DNA from: Ruminococcus sp.
GTDB lineage: Bacteria; Bacillota; Clostridia; Oscillospirales; Ruminococcaceae
Reading direction: 5' to 3'
Length of the DNA stretch: 64,000 bases
NCBI GenBank assembly: GCA_014799785.1
Contig: JAAVHI010000019.1
Span: forward strand, 42,789-106,788
Below, piece after piece: positions 20,764-30,523 of the stretch. The notes under the pieces were generated by a model that saw only the letters and a list, made by a program, of their open reading frames with translations, made no database searches and was not told the DNA's origin. A program made the translations under genes and the position numbers. How positions within the stretch are numbered: the stretch's first letter is position 1; each line of letters starts with the position of its first letter.

Positions 20764-21111
20764 ATGAAAGCAAGATTACCTCAGGGAATGGGCGGCGGAG
20801 CCCAGAATATGAACAGCATGATCAAGCAGGCTCAGAAAATGCAGACCAAGATCACCGACCTTCAGGAGGACATCGAGAACAGAGAGTTCTCCACCACAGT
20901 CGGCGGCGGAGCTGTTGAGGTCACAATGTCCGGCAGAAAAGAAATCAAGAAGCTTGTTATCAAGCCCGAAGTCGTTGACCCCGAGGACGTGGAGATGCTT
21001 CAGGATCTGATAATAAGCGCATTCAACGATACCGTTAAGCAGATAGAGGAAACCACCGAGACCGAAATGGGCGCGATCACGGGCGGAGTATCTTTCCCCG
21101 GCTTGTTCTGA
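20764..21111 (+). CDS. ebfC: YbaB/EbfC family nucleoid-associated protein
   Basis: [27 protein letters not shown]...[37 protein letters not shown]. Confidence 0.95.
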   Translation: MKARLPQGMGGGAQNMNSMIKQAQKMQTKITDLQEDIENREFSTTVGGGAVEVTMSGRKEIKKLVIKPEVVDPEDVEMLQDLIISAFNDTVKQIEETTETEMGAITGGVSFPGLF

Positions 21112-21133
21112 TTTCCCGCGGCGGAGGTGTTCT

Positions 21134-21736
21134 ATGGCTAACAATACCGCGCTTCCTCTCGTGCTTCTTGCGGAGCAGTTTGCTAAGCTGCCCGGAATAG
21201 GCATGAAAAGCGCACAGCGGCTTGCCTATCACGTCATGAGCATGACGGAGGAGGACGTTAAGGAATTTGCGGACGCGCTTATCCGCGCCCACAGCACGGT
21301 GAAGTGCTGCGCCGAATGTCAGAACCTGACCGAGGACGAGCTTTGTCCCATATGCTCCGACGATATGCGTGACAGGAGCGTTATCTGCGTTGTGGAGACT
21401 CCCAAGGATATCTCCGCCTTTGAGCGTACTAACGAATACAAGGGCGTATATCACGTTCTGCATGGGCTTATTTCTCCTCTGGACGGTATCACGCCAGACA
21501 AAATACGCTTAAAGGAGCTTCTTGCACGCATTAACAAGGGCGGGGTAGAGGAGGTCATAATGGCGACCAATCCCACCGTTGAGGGTGAAGCTACGGCTAT
21601 GTATATCTCCAAGCTTCTCAAGCCGCTGGGAGTACGCGTTACTCGTCTTGCGTTCGGACTTCCTATCGGAGGCACTCTGGAATACGCCGATGAAGTGACG
21701 CTCTTTAAGGCTCTGGAAAATCGAAACGAGATTTAG
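21134..21736 (+). CDS. recR: Recombination mediator RecR
   Basis: [23 protein letters not shown]; zinc finger [16 protein letters not shown]; Toprim VVETPKDI. Confidence 0.97.
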   Translation: MANNTALPLVLLAEQFAKLPGIGMKSAQRLAYHVMSMTEEDVKEFADALIRAHSTVKCCAECQNLTEDELCPICSDDMRDRSVICVVETPKDISAFERTNEYKGVYHVLHGLISPLDGITPDKIRLKELLARINKGGVEEVIMATNPTVEGEATAMYISKLLKPLGVRVTRLAFGLPIGGTLEYADEVTLFKALENRNEI

Positions 21737-21839
21737 GAGATACCGAAATGAAAGCAAAAAAGATTTCCGCGCTGATTTTGGCAGTGCTGTGTACTGCTTT
21801 GGCGGGCTGTACGGGTACCAATGCGGACACACCTGTAAC
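21716..21839 (+). repeat. Direct repeat copy 1 (recR 3' tail + SD + lipoprotein signal peptide)
   Basis: Near-identical to 22435-22558, offset 719 bp: atttaggagataccgaaatgaaagcaaaaaa...acacctgtaa. Confidence 0.85.
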
Positions 21840-22422
21840 GGACGTGTCCCTGCCGGAAATCGTTTCAACTACAGAGACCACTGTAACGAACACAGCTACG
21901 ACCACGAGTACTTCGGAAGTTACTGCAACGTCCTATACGACAGAGACTTTGCCAATTGTAATGGTAGTTCTTTATGAAAATTACACGTGGGGCGAGGAGC
22001 AGGAAATAAAGATAATTGACTCAAACGGGTTATATTATTATTTTAGTGATGAGCAGGAACAGGAAAATTTAATTTGGTTTGACTTTGATGAAAAAGACTG
22101 GCACAATACATTGTGCGATATTGCCAAATCGGGAAATGTTGCCGAATTGAGCGATGAAGAATTGAATACAATTTTGGATTTTTCTGAAAAGTATGAAGCT
22201 GATTTGACAAAGAAATATAAAGAGTATGAAAGTCCTTTAAGGGATTTTGGAAATTATTTTCTTTACGGCATATATAACGACGGCGGCAAGCCGAAATATG
22301 TTCTGCTGGGCCAATACGGTAACGGAATAAAATGTTTGGATGACGAAGATGTAATAAGCTTTGTCAATCAAATGATAGATTTCGGCATTTTTCCCACCGG
22401 ACATAAGGATTTTCATTATTAG
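21748..22422 (+). CDS. Predicted lipoprotein
   Basis: MKAKKISALILAVLCTALAGC signal peptide with lipobox; Thr/Ser-rich linker. Confidence 0.75.
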   Translation: MKAKKISALILAVLCTALAGCTGTNADTPVTDVSLPEIVSTTETTVTNTATTTSTSEVTATSYTTETLPIVMVVLYENYTWGEEQEIKIIDSNGLYYYFSDEQEQENLIWFDFDEKDWHNTLCDIAKSGNVAELSDEELNTILDFSEKYEADLTKKYKEYESPLRDFGNYFLYGIYNDGGKPKYVLLGQYGNGIKCLDDEDVISFVNQMIDFGIFPTGHKDFHY

Positions 22423-22434
22423 CTTGTTTTTAAA

Positions 22435-22558
22435 GAAAATATAAACGGGATTTAGGAGATACCGAAATGAAAGCAAAAAAGTTTGCCGCACTGATTTTGG
22501 CAGTGTTGTGTACTGCTTTGGCGGGCTGTACGTATACTAATGAGGACACACCTGTAAT
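22435..22558 (+). repeat. Direct repeat copy 2
   Basis: See copy 1; upstream remnant GAA AAT ATA AAC GGG ATT TAG mirrors recR end GAA AAT CGA AAC GAG ATT TAG. Confidence 0.85.
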
Positions 22559-23384
22559 ATACACGCCTCCGTCGGAAACCGTTTCCGCTACGGAGACAGA
22601 AGCTCCCGAACAGACAGTTGGTGAGACTGTCACGGGAAACACCTTTATGGCAAATGCTTCTCCCGAAACAAGCGCGCTGGAATTTTTCGTATATGACGGT
22701 GAAAATACCAAATTCCGGTATTTGTTCGGTACTTCGCAGGAAAATGAAATCCTCAGAGCAATTTCCGCTGTTCCCGCAGAAAAAACCGAGGACTGGTCTC
22801 CCGAACTGTTTACAGCTCCTGCGTACGGCTTTGAGATAGGCGATACTGACGGCTGGGCGCTGGAAGCGGTATGGTCGAACGGCTACTGGATTACCCAAGA
22901 CGGTGATGTGTACCGATTTGACTACGATTTCGGCACGTTTTCGGACAAGTACGATTGGTCGGACGAAAGAGTTTCCTCGGCTGCTGCCGCGCTTCCTTGC
23001 GCGCATATTATCTGCCGTAACGGTGATAAATGGTATGCTGACAGGCTTTCTCCTCCGTATACGTATATTGACGAAGAAGCTCCCGATTATATTTCGGCTG
23101 AGCTTGTAGAGCAGACAGAAAATAATATCACGGTAAAGTATACCAACAACGGCAGCAAAGACTGGATGTACGGTCTGCATTTTTCGGTGGACGTGCTTCT
23201 CGACGGAGAGTGGTACAGTGTGCCGACTATCAGCGGAAATTGGGGATTTAATGACATTGGTCTGATTTTAACGCCTGAACAGCCGCGGGAAGAAGTATAT
23301 GATCTGTCGATGTACGGCGAGCTGCCTCCCGGAGAGTACCGTGTTTCGGCTAATGGCTGCACTGTGGAGTTTATAGTTTCATAA
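22467..23384 (+). CDS. Predicted lipoprotein with C-terminal Ig-like domain
   Basis: MKAKKFAALILAVLCTALAGC lipobox; ITVKYTNNGSKDWMYGLHFSVDVLLDGEWYSVP...LPPGEYRVSANGC. Confidence 0.75.
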   Translation: MKAKKFAALILAVLCTALAGCTYTNEDTPVIYTPPSETVSATETEAPEQTVGETVTGNTFMANASPETSALEFFVYDGENTKFRYLFGTSQENEILRAISAVPAEKTEDWSPELFTAPAYGFEIGDTDGWALEAVWSNGYWITQDGDVYRFDYDFGTFSDKYDWSDERVSSAAAALPCAHIICRNGDKWYADRLSPPYTYIDEEAPDYISAELVEQTENNITVKYTNNGSKDWMYGLHFSVDVLLDGEWYSVPTISGNWGFNDIGLILTPEQPREEVYDLSMYGELPPGEYRVSANGCTVEFIVS

Positions 23385-23442
23385 ATTTAGTACAATTAGT
23401 TGCACTAACATTTGTTACAAATGACGAATTTCTCTAAAAATA

Positions 23443-23471
23443 TTGACAAATGACGTGCAATGTGGTAAACT
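23443..23471 (+). promoter_or_regulatory. Promoter of tRNA-Gln pair
   Basis: TTGACA - 17 bp - TAAACT. Confidence 0.65.
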
Positions 23472-23509
23472 ATATAAGTCGCTTGAATAGCTTTGCTGTT
23501 TCCGAGTAA

Positions 23510-23585
23510 TGGGATATAGCCAAGCGGTAAGGCAGCGGACTTTGACTCCGTCATTTCGGTGGTTCGAATCCACCTATCCCAGCCA
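23510..23585 (+). tRNA. tRNA-Gln (anticodon TTG)
   Basis: Acceptor TGGGATA/TATCCCA, T-loop GGTTCGAATCC, anticodon loop CTTTGAC, encoded CCA. Confidence 0.95.
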
Positions 23586-23621
23586 GTCAAAAAGTTCGCT
23601 CGGTCGGGCGGACTTGTATAT

Positions 23622-23697
23622 TGGGGTGTCGCCAAGCGGTAAGGCACTTGACTCTGACTCAAGCATTACCGGGGTTCGAATCCCTGCACCCCAGCCA
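23622..23697 (+). tRNA. tRNA-Gln (anticodon CTG)
   Basis: Acceptor TGGGGTG/CACCCCA, T-loop GGTTCGAATCC, anticodon loop CTCTGAC, encoded CCA. Confidence 0.95.
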
Positions 23698-23705
23698 GTT
23701 AAAAA

Positions 23706-23747
23706 ACTCCGCAAGCTCTTTTGTAGATTGAGCTTGCGGAGTTTTTT
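23706..23747 (+). terminator. Terminator of tRNA operon
   Basis: ACTCCGCAAGCTC / GAGCTTGCGGAGT stem then TTTTTT. Confidence 0.9.
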
Positions 23748-23761
23748 ATTATTTATTGATC

Positions 23762-24619
23762 TCATGCGCTTTTGTCGCATTTGCATTTCTCGCAGACAAC
23801 GACCTCGCCCTTTGAATTTTCATCGTCCCTTATAATCTCGCCCACGGAGGGAACGCATATCCTGCCCGATGCGGGATTTTTTATGCTTACAACGGGAGTT
23901 GTAATGCAGGCGTTTACGTCGGACTTTTCAAAGCACAAGTCCGTGCCGATCATTTCGCAGTTTATCAGTTTAAGATTTTTGCAGTAGCAAAGCGGCTGTG
24001 TGCCGATGATCTTGCAGTTTTCAAGAGTCAGGCCGTCTGAATACCACGCAAGATATTCTCCCTTGACGATACTGTTTTTTACTGTGACATTTTCAGCGTG
24101 CCAGAATGCGTCCTTTGTATCGAAAACGCAGTTTTCAAAAATAGAATTTTTAATGTACTGAAATGAATATTTTCCCTTGAAATCAACGTCGGAAAAATCA
24201 ATATCTTCTGAGCGCATCATAAAATATTCGCTCACAGCAGTACAGCTTTCCATGCGGACGCCCGATACTGACCAGCCGAATTCGGGAGAAATAATATCGC
24301 AGTTTTTCAGACGAACGTTCCTGCACTCCCGAAGAGCCTTTATACCGTGCATTTTTGTGTCGTCTATATCAATATTTTCCGAGTACCACAACGCCGCTCG
24401 GCAAAGCTCGGTCATTTCCGAACCGGCAATTTTCAGACCGTTATCATGCCAGAACGGATACCGCAAATTGAAAAAACAATTCTCCGCCGTGATATCCGAA
24501 CATTCCTTGAATGCGCTTTCGCCGTCGGCAGGGCCGTCAAAACGGCAGTCTTTTACAGTCAGATCTTTGCTTCCGTAAAGAGCGCGTTCCTCGTCAAAGG
24601 TTTTATTTTCAATAATCAT
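23762..24619 (-). CDS. DUF3737-family protein (right-handed beta-helix-like)
   Basis: MIIENKTFDEERALYGSKDLTVKDCRFDGPADGESAFKECSDITAENCFFNLRYPFWHD periodic repeats. Confidence 0.85.
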   Translation of the reverse strand: MIIENKTFDEERALYGSKDLTVKDCRFDGPADGESAFKECSDITAENCFFNLRYPFWHDNGLKIAGSEMTELCRAALWYSENIDIDDTKMHGIKALRECRNVRLKNCDIISPEFGWSVSGVRMESCTAVSEYFMMRSEDIDFSDVDFKGKYSFQYIKNSIFENCVFDTKDAFWHAENVTVKNSIVKGEYLAWYSDGLTLENCKIIGTQPLCYCKNLKLINCEMIGTDLCFEKSDVNACITTPVVSIKNPASGRICVPSVGEIIRDDENSKGEVVVCEKCKCDKSA

Positions 24620-24690
24620 AGTTATGCTCCCTTTCAGTGTTTGCGGTACTGTATATTTCGCATTGTACCTATTGTACCACACATTCGTCA

Positions 24691-24715
24691 AAATAGCAAA
24701 TACTTATATTGAATA
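24691..24715 (-). promoter_or_regulatory. Candidate operator A, upstream of DUF3737 gene
   Basis: TATTCAATATAAGTATTTGCTATTT on minus strand; 24/25 identical to 25776-25800 on plus strand. Confidence 0.7.
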
Positions 24716-24744
24716 GAAATATATGCTTGAAAAGTATATCGAGC

Positions 24745-25626
24745 TTATCGGTTATTTATTTCATATAACGCTTCAAGAAACTTGGCTGCCGCTTTTGTAT
24801 GAGTCTGATATTTTTTCCATATTATATGCATCGGCGCTTCGACAACAGGGGAAAGCGGTCGGAAGCAAAGCCTGCTTTTTCCGCTTACATTAAAAAGCTT
24901 ATCAAAGCATATCACATATCCTACGCCCTCGTCCGCAAGTATCATCGCATTGGTTGCAAGATTGTATGTCGCCCTGATGTTCAGCTTGTCGATATCACAG
25001 CCGAACCACTCGGCAATAACGCCGTTCCTGTTCATTTCATGCGAAATTATCAGCGGCTTGTCATACAGATCGCCGGCAGTAATAAATTCTTTTTCGGCAA
25101 GTTCGGAATTATTCTGCATAAGTACTCCCCAGACGTCCTTTGCAGGCAGAAGTATATGCTCGTATTTGTCACGGTCAACGTCTCCGAAAATCAGTCCGAA
25201 ATCCGCCAGACCCTTGTCAAGCCGCTCCATAACAAAAGGACCGTTTCCGCTTACAAACTGATATTTTATCAGAGGATAATCTGACTCAAGCTTTTTTATA
25301 AGATTTGCAATAAGGCGTATCCCGTCGGTTTCACCTGCCGCAATGCAAATATCTCCCGCAACTCCGTGATCGGAAAGAGCGATCTCGTTTTCCGTACGCT
25401 GCACGAGCTCGACCATTTCCTCGGCACGTTTCCGCAGTATCATTCCCTCTTCGGTGAGGGTTATTTTGTGACTGCCTCTTGTAAATAGAATTTTTCCGAG
25501 TTCGTTTTCCAGATCCTTTATCTGTCTTGACAGCGTGGGCTGGGAAATGTGCAGTGATTCCGCAGCTCCCGAAATACTTTGCTCTCTTGCGATTGCAAGA
25601 AAATATTTTAATACACGGAACTCCAT
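24745..25626 (-). CDS. LysR family transcriptional regulator
   Basis: MEFRVLKYFLAIAREQSISGAAESLHISQPTLSRQIKDLENELGKILFTRG HTH. Confidence 0.95.
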   Translation of the reverse strand: MEFRVLKYFLAIAREQSISGAAESLHISQPTLSRQIKDLENELGKILFTRGSHKITLTEEGMILRKRAEEMVELVQRTENEIALSDHGVAGDICIAAGETDGIRLIANLIKKLESDYPLIKYQFVSGNGPFVMERLDKGLADFGLIFGDVDRDKYEHILLPAKDVWGVLMQNNSELAEKEFITAGDLYDKPLIISHEMNRNGVIAEWFGCDIDKLNIRATYNLATNAMILADEGVGYVICFDKLFNVSGKSRLCFRPLSPVVEAPMHIIWKKYQTHTKAAAKFLEALYEINNR

Positions 25627-25775
25627 GTGCAGCCTCCTGACGTTCAATACTGATCTCGTCAAAGCCGTAGGTTTTGACTGCCGCCTTTCAAGCGGTTTTG
25701 TCTATAGGCAGATTGGAGATTAGTACTATAAAATAATTATACAGTAAAATAATATGCCTGTCAAGCATAATGTGT

Positions 25776-25800
25776 TATTCGATATAAGTATTTGCTATTT
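25776..25800 (+). promoter_or_regulatory. Candidate operator B, between LysR gene and the divergent operon
   Basis: TATTCGATATAAGTATTTGCTATTT. Confidence 0.7.
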
Positions 25801-25854
25801 CAAGAACCGCGTGTTAAAATACAGTAAAGCAAAAACATGAATGGGGGATATCCT

Positions 25855-26067
25855 ATGAACAGCGAATTACGCTCAAAAATTATTACAAACCTTACCGACG
25901 CGGGCTGTGACATAGTTTTGGCAGAGCGTTACGCCGACAGTAAAAGTGCCAAAGAAAAAAATGATATTCTGAAAAGCCACAGGCAGCGGCTTCTGGACGA
26001 TCTGCATAAATGCCAAAAACGGATAGACTGCCTCGACTATCTGATCTATTCGGAAAATAAATCATAA
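25855..26067 (+). CDS. Small conserved hypothetical protein
   Basis: MNSELRSKIITNLTDAGCDIVLAERY...HRQRLLDDLHKCQKRIDCLDYLIY; start downstream of a GGGGGAT SD. Confidence 0.75.
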   Translation: MNSELRSKIITNLTDAGCDIVLAERYADSKSAKEKNDILKSHRQRLLDDLHKCQKRIDCLDYLIYSENKS

Positions 26068-26080
26068 CGGGGGATTTTAT

Positions 26081-26590
26081 ATGGAGAAAATTTTGGTAAT
26101 GCTCTTTTCGGTAATGTCCGCTCTGATCTTAGCTTCCTGCGGAATTTCAAAGGAAAATGCGGAGAGCAAGACGGCCACGCAGATTACCTCGCAGCTTTCG
26201 GAAGGTTCTGCGGAAGCTTCAGTACAGGAGGAAATCAGTATGAATAAAATTAAAATTACCGCAGGCGATAAAAGCTTCACGGCTGTTCTTTATGATAACG
26301 ACGCTGCGAACGCTTTTGACGAAATGCTTCCGCTGACCCTGGACATGAGTGAGCTTAACGGAAACGAAAAATACTTTTATCTTTCCGACAACCTGCCTGT
26401 AAATTCCGAACGTCCGGATAAAATTAATTCGGGAGATATTATGCTTTACGGTTCAGGCTGCGTTGTGCTTTTTTATGACACATTTGATACGTCCTACAGC
26501 TATACGCGGCTCGGATATATTGAGGACGCGTCGGGGCTTTCAACCGTGCTGGGCAGCGGAGATGTTCGGGTGACCTTTGAAAAAGAATAA
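26081..26590 (+). CDS. Lipoprotein with cyclophilin-like domain
   Basis: Lipobox ILASC; MNKIKITAGDKSFTAVLYDNDAANAFDEMLPLTLDM...GDIMLYGSGCVVLFYDTFDTSYSYTRLG. Confidence 0.8.
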   Translation: MEKILVMLFSVMSALILASCGISKENAESKTATQITSQLSEGSAEASVQEEISMNKIKITAGDKSFTAVLYDNDAANAFDEMLPLTLDMSELNGNEKYFYLSDNLPVNSERPDKINSGDIMLYGSGCVVLFYDTFDTSYSYTRLGYIEDASGLSTVLGSGDVRVTFEKE

Positions 26591-26683
26591 ATATAAGCAA
26601 TTAAATGTGTTCGGTTTGCCGTCATTATCCCAATTATCCGGATAAAGGGGAAGCTCGGTAGGAAGTATTCTATTGAATTTGAA

Positions 26684-26720
26684 AGGCTGCGTAGAAATCC
26701 TACGCAGCCTTTTTCTTTTT
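26684..26720 (+). terminator. Intrinsic terminator
   Basis: AGGCTGCGTAG aaatc CTACGCAGCCT then TTTTCTTTTT. Confidence 0.9.
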
Positions 26721-26812
26721 GTCGTACAACTTTATGACATTGATTGGGGGACGATATCATAAGTACGGCGTTCGACCAGTGGACAGTCGTTCTCTTCGCA
26801 CTCCCGCAAGGT

Positions 26813-29800
26813 TTAAGCGAGTGCGTTTTCCTTATTTTTATCTTTTGGGGCTGAATTTCGGGGACTGTTTTTATTCCTTTTCCTGATTATTATTATCAAA
26901 ATAATTATAACCGCCGCCGCTGCCGCGGAAGCCGCAGCAATTATCAGTACCGTATAGTCACTTTCGGAAACCGTTATAAGCGCGCTGTTTCCCGAAATTT
27001 CCACAACAAGATATTTTCCGTCAACTTCTGTTTCGGCAATCCTTTGAACTCCGTTTTCCGTGACGTTAACTACCGCTTTGGACGTTTTTATTTCGGGAAG
27101 AAATCTTACCTTGTGACTTTCCGAACCGTCATTCGGCAAGGTTATGCTCCAGCTTTCAAGGCCCTCGGAGGAAACGTTTTCCGAAACCGAAATACTGTCG
27201 CTGCTTGTGAAATTGCCCTCCGCAACAAATATCGGCAGTCCGCTGTCACGCTTTTCGGAGGATTCAAGAGCTGTGATAAATTTCTCGTAAACCGCATTTA
27301 TCTCCGCACTGAAGGTTATATTTTTGTAATTGAATTCCTCCCATTCGCCGAAATTCCCGCCCTTTTCGGGTACGCCGGGGATCTCTGCCGCAGTAAGGCT
27401 CTCGCCGTATTCAACGGGTACGACCTTTACAACCCCATCCTCCGAAATAAATGTAAGCTCAAGAGTTCTGAACTCTTTAGGGGTATTTTCCAAAGCTATC
27501 ATCTGATCATACGGAACAGGGTATGCAATTCCGCTGTAGCTTATTCCGTCAACTGCTCCTATGCCGCCGTCCACAAAGGTGTTGCTTGTAATTTCACCAT
27601 CAAAGTCACTGTACCCCGCAACTGCGCCGATACGCTCCGAGCCCTCCTCAATAACAACAAAGCTTTTGCAGTCTATCATATCATGTGCAGTACCCGCAAT
27701 GCCGCCCACAAAATTTTTTCCGCTTACACGGCATTTTGCGCTGCACCCTTGTATAGCGGCATCTGATTTGCCCGCAATGCCGCCGCTGTAATCTCCGTCA
27801 GTGGACTTAACGTCCCCGAAGCCGATGCAGTCAATAAGACAGCCTGTAGACATTTCTCCGGCAATGCCTCCCGCTCTGCCTTTTTTGGAAATTACCTCAC
27901 CGTAATTGACGCTGTCCCTGACAACAGTTTTGGACTGATATATAAAGTTTGCGGAACGTGTTCCGATCCTTTCAATGTCGCCCTCGGGGTCGAAATCGTA
28001 TTCTACCGCCATAGAGCCTGCAATGCCGCCTGCACAAAGGTCGCCGTTTACCTCGCCGTAATTTTTGCAGCGTTCAACCTTGCCGTCCGACTGTCCCGCG
28101 GAATCCTCGGAGGAAATGTCGTCTGTGTAGTCGGAAATATCCGCCGAGGTCTCGTTTATTTCGTCCACAATGTCAAGTATAGTGTCGGAAATTTCCGATG
28201 TCTTGCTGTTTATCTGGCGGAAATTTTCGGCCATAGTACTCATTGCCGAGCCTGTGTTGTCGCCGAATTCTTCTCCGAGACCGACAATGTTTCCGAGAGC
28301 GGTTGAAAGCCTGTTTCTGACGGCAATAATTTCGTCGTCCGCTCCGACAAATTCTATTTTGTCCTTGCCCGAAAAGTATTCCAGAATGTCCACGGTTTGG
28401 GAAAAAGCGTCCTTTATCTGCTCTGCGGAAGTCCTTGCGTTTTCGGTGCAGTCCTCCGCAAACCATACCGCCGCAACAAGCTGTGCGGAAGCTATGTCAA
28501 AATAGTCCCACGCCTCGGTAATGCGGTTTATTATGCTGTCGGCAGAAGCGGAAGTTCCGTTAAGGTCTTGATTTGCTTCCCTTAAATATCTGATGAAGCC
28601 GAACAAACCCGAAACATTTACCTGCTCTGTTACATCTCCCACGGAGCTTGAAAACTGTTCTCCCGAGCCTTGCAGATATTTAAGGTCCTGTCCCAGTTCA
28701 GCGGAAACATTTTTAAGCTGTTCGTCAAGATTTTTTGCGGCCGTTGACGACATAATATTTGTGAACGCTTCTGTAATTTCCGAAAGACTTTCAAATATGT
28801 CTATCATTGACTGGTCGGAAAGAATATCGGCTATCTCCTGGAGATACTCGCCTATGGTATATTCATCAAAAGCTCCGCCTATGCCCCATGAAAGGCTTGA
28901 ATTTCTTATTCTTTCAGCAAATCTGTCCGCAGCGTCCGAAAGCCGTCTGAGCTGCCTTTCTATTTCCTGCTTTTCCATATCTATGGACGGGTCGTTTGCA
29001 AATTCGTTAAGAGCGTCGGCAAGTCTTGCCGCCGTTCCCGAAAGATTTCCCGCAGCGTTGGATATGTCCTGTATCGAGTACCCGAGACTTGTCAGCGCGG
29101 ACTCCATGCCCTGCTCGTCGCCGACGGAGCTTTGAAGCTCGCCGAATGAATGATCCAGCGAAGAAGAAGCCTGCTTCAAGCTGTCCACCGCGTCCGATAA
29201 GTCCTGCAAAATCGGGAACAGGGTTTTCATTCCGTCATCCGCAGTCTGCAATGAATCCGATATTAACTGTACCGAATTTTTCAAATTGCCGAATGCGTCG
29301 GACATTGAGTTTGAAGCTTCCTCAAGGCTCTCCGCAGCAGGTGCAGCCATGTCGATAAAGTCGGAAATTCGTGAGCTTAACTCGTTTATGGAATCAATGT
29401 CAGCGTCTATGATATCGTCCGTTTTATCGAGAAATTCGTCGGATATCTTCCTTGCATTTTCAAGCTCACCGCATATCTCGTCCCAGTTTGCGGAAATTTC
29501 CGAGGAATCCGCGTCCGCGTCGTTTATGGTGCGGTCGATAAGAGCGTTAAGCTCTTCAAGCTGTGTGCGGAGCTTGCTCATGGAACGCTCCGAGAACAAC
29601 AGGGAAATATGAGGCTCCGCCTGACCAACAATTCCGCCCGTGTCCTTGCGTCCGTTTATAACGCCGTAATTTTCGCAGCCGCTTATGTAGCCCTCCTGTC
29701 TGCCCGCAATTCCGCCCACGTTGTAGCCAACGTGAATGTAGCCCACATTACCGTGGTTTGTGCAGTTCTGTACGTTTCCCGTGGAGTACCCCACAATGCC

Positions 29801-30523
29801 GCCCTCGTCGGTAATTTCCGTTGCGTTTTCGGTGGAGTAAATGTCCTCTATGTTGATATTTTCCAAGTCCATTGAATCGTCAAAGGCCATGACATTTACT
29901 GAGGACTCGTTCTCGCAGTATATGATAATGCCCGAATTTTCCCCTGCAATGCCACCTGTATAGTGCCTTGCCTGCACAAGTCCCGATGTTTTGCAGCCTG
30001 CTATAAAACCCGTTTCTTCGTTTACGCCAGTAATTCCTCCGCAGCGTTCCTTGCCGCTTACCATGCCGCTGAAGGAGCAGTTCAGTATCTTTCCTCTGTT
30101 TACTCCCGCGATACCTCCGCACTCGGAGGAGCTGCCCGATGGAGCGACCCTGCCGCGTACGTTAAGGTCTTTTACAGTACCCTCTTTTTCAATGTACCTG
30201 AAAAGACCCGTGTCGGAGCCGCTCTCTGCAATATTCAGCCCCGAAACGGTATGACCGTTTCCCTCAAACATTCCGCAGAATGTAGGTATCGGCTTGAAGT
30301 CGTAGGGAAGCTCAATGTCGCATTCCAGAGAGTACTTTTTCCCTCTTGTGTTGCTGTCAAGGACGCAGCTTTTCACAAACTCGGCAAAGTCCGCCTCCGA
30401 GGCAATGTGTATCTCATTCCTTGCGTTTGCTTCCGCAAATACGGTGGCGGGAGCGGCAAATGTCAGGGTCATGGCTGCCGCCGTTAAGAATGAAAGTATT
30501 TTTCCAAAACGCCTTTTATTCAT
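26813..30523 (-). CDS. Large membrane-anchored GLUG-repeat surface protein with a long helical insert
   Basis: Signal peptide MNKRRFGKILSFLTAAAMTLTFAAPATVFA; GGIAGxN GLUG-type repeats before and after a ~500-aa coiled-coil-like stretch; C-terminal TM + RKRNKN. Confidence 0.85.
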   Translation of the reverse strand: MNKRRFGKILSFLTAAAMTLTFAAPATVFAEANARNEIHIASEADFAEFVKSCVLDSNTRGKKYSLECDIELPYDFKPIPTFCGMFEGNGHTVSGLNIAESGSDTGLFRYIEKEGTVKDLNVRGRVAPSGSSSECGGIAGVNRGKILNCSFSGMVSGKERCGGITGVNEETGFIAGCKTSGLVQARHYTGGIAGENSGIIIYCENESSVNVMAFDDSMDLENINIEDIYSTENATEITDEGGIVGYSTGNVQNCTNHGNVGYIHVGYNVGGIAGRQEGYISGCENYGVINGRKDTGGIVGQAEPHISLLFSERSMSKLRTQLEELNALIDRTINDADADSSEISANWDEICGELENARKISDEFLDKTDDIIDADIDSINELSSRISDFIDMAAPAAESLEEASNSMSDAFGNLKNSVQLISDSLQTADDGMKTLFPILQDLSDAVDSLKQASSSLDHSFGELQSSVGDEQGMESALTSLGYSIQDISNAAGNLSGTAARLADALNEFANDPSIDMEKQEIERQLRRLSDAADRFAERIRNSSLSWGIGGAFDEYTIGEYLQEIADILSDQSMIDIFESLSEITEAFTNIMSSTAAKNLDEQLKNVSAELGQDLKYLQGSGEQFSSSVGDVTEQVNVSGLFGFIRYLREANQDLNGTSASADSIINRITEAWDYFDIASAQLVAAVWFAEDCTENARTSAEQIKDAFSQTVDILEYFSGKDKIEFVGADDEIIAVRNRLSTALGNIVGLGEEFGDNTGSAMSTMAENFRQINSKTSEISDTILDIVDEINETSADISDYTDDISSEDSAGQSDGKVERCKNYGEVNGDLCAGGIAGSMAVEYDFDPEGDIERIGTRSANFIYQSKTVVRDSVNYGEVISKKGRAGGIAGEMSTGCLIDCIGFGDVKSTDGDYSGGIAGKSDAAIQGCSAKCRVSGKNFVGGIAGTAHDMIDCKSFVVIEEGSERIGAVAGYSDFDGEITSNTFVDGGIGAVDGISYSGIAYPVPYDQMIALENTPKEFRTLELTFISEDGVVKVVPVEYGESLTAAEIPGVPEKGGNFGEWEEFNYKNITFSAEINAVYEKFITALESSEKRDSGLPIFVAEGNFTSSDSISVSENVSSEGLESWSITLPNDGSESHKVRFLPEIKTSKAVVNVTENGVQRIAETEVDGKYLVVEISGNSALITVSESDYTVLIIAAASAAAAAVIIILIIIIRKRNKNSPRNSAPKDKNKENALA

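Noticed and set aside
23510-23697. Repeated tRNA-like sequences that might suggest a repeat array or integration site
   Set aside because: They are two full tRNA-Gln genes with different anticodons (TTG, CTG) and a shared terminator; no integrase or attachment duplicate nearby.
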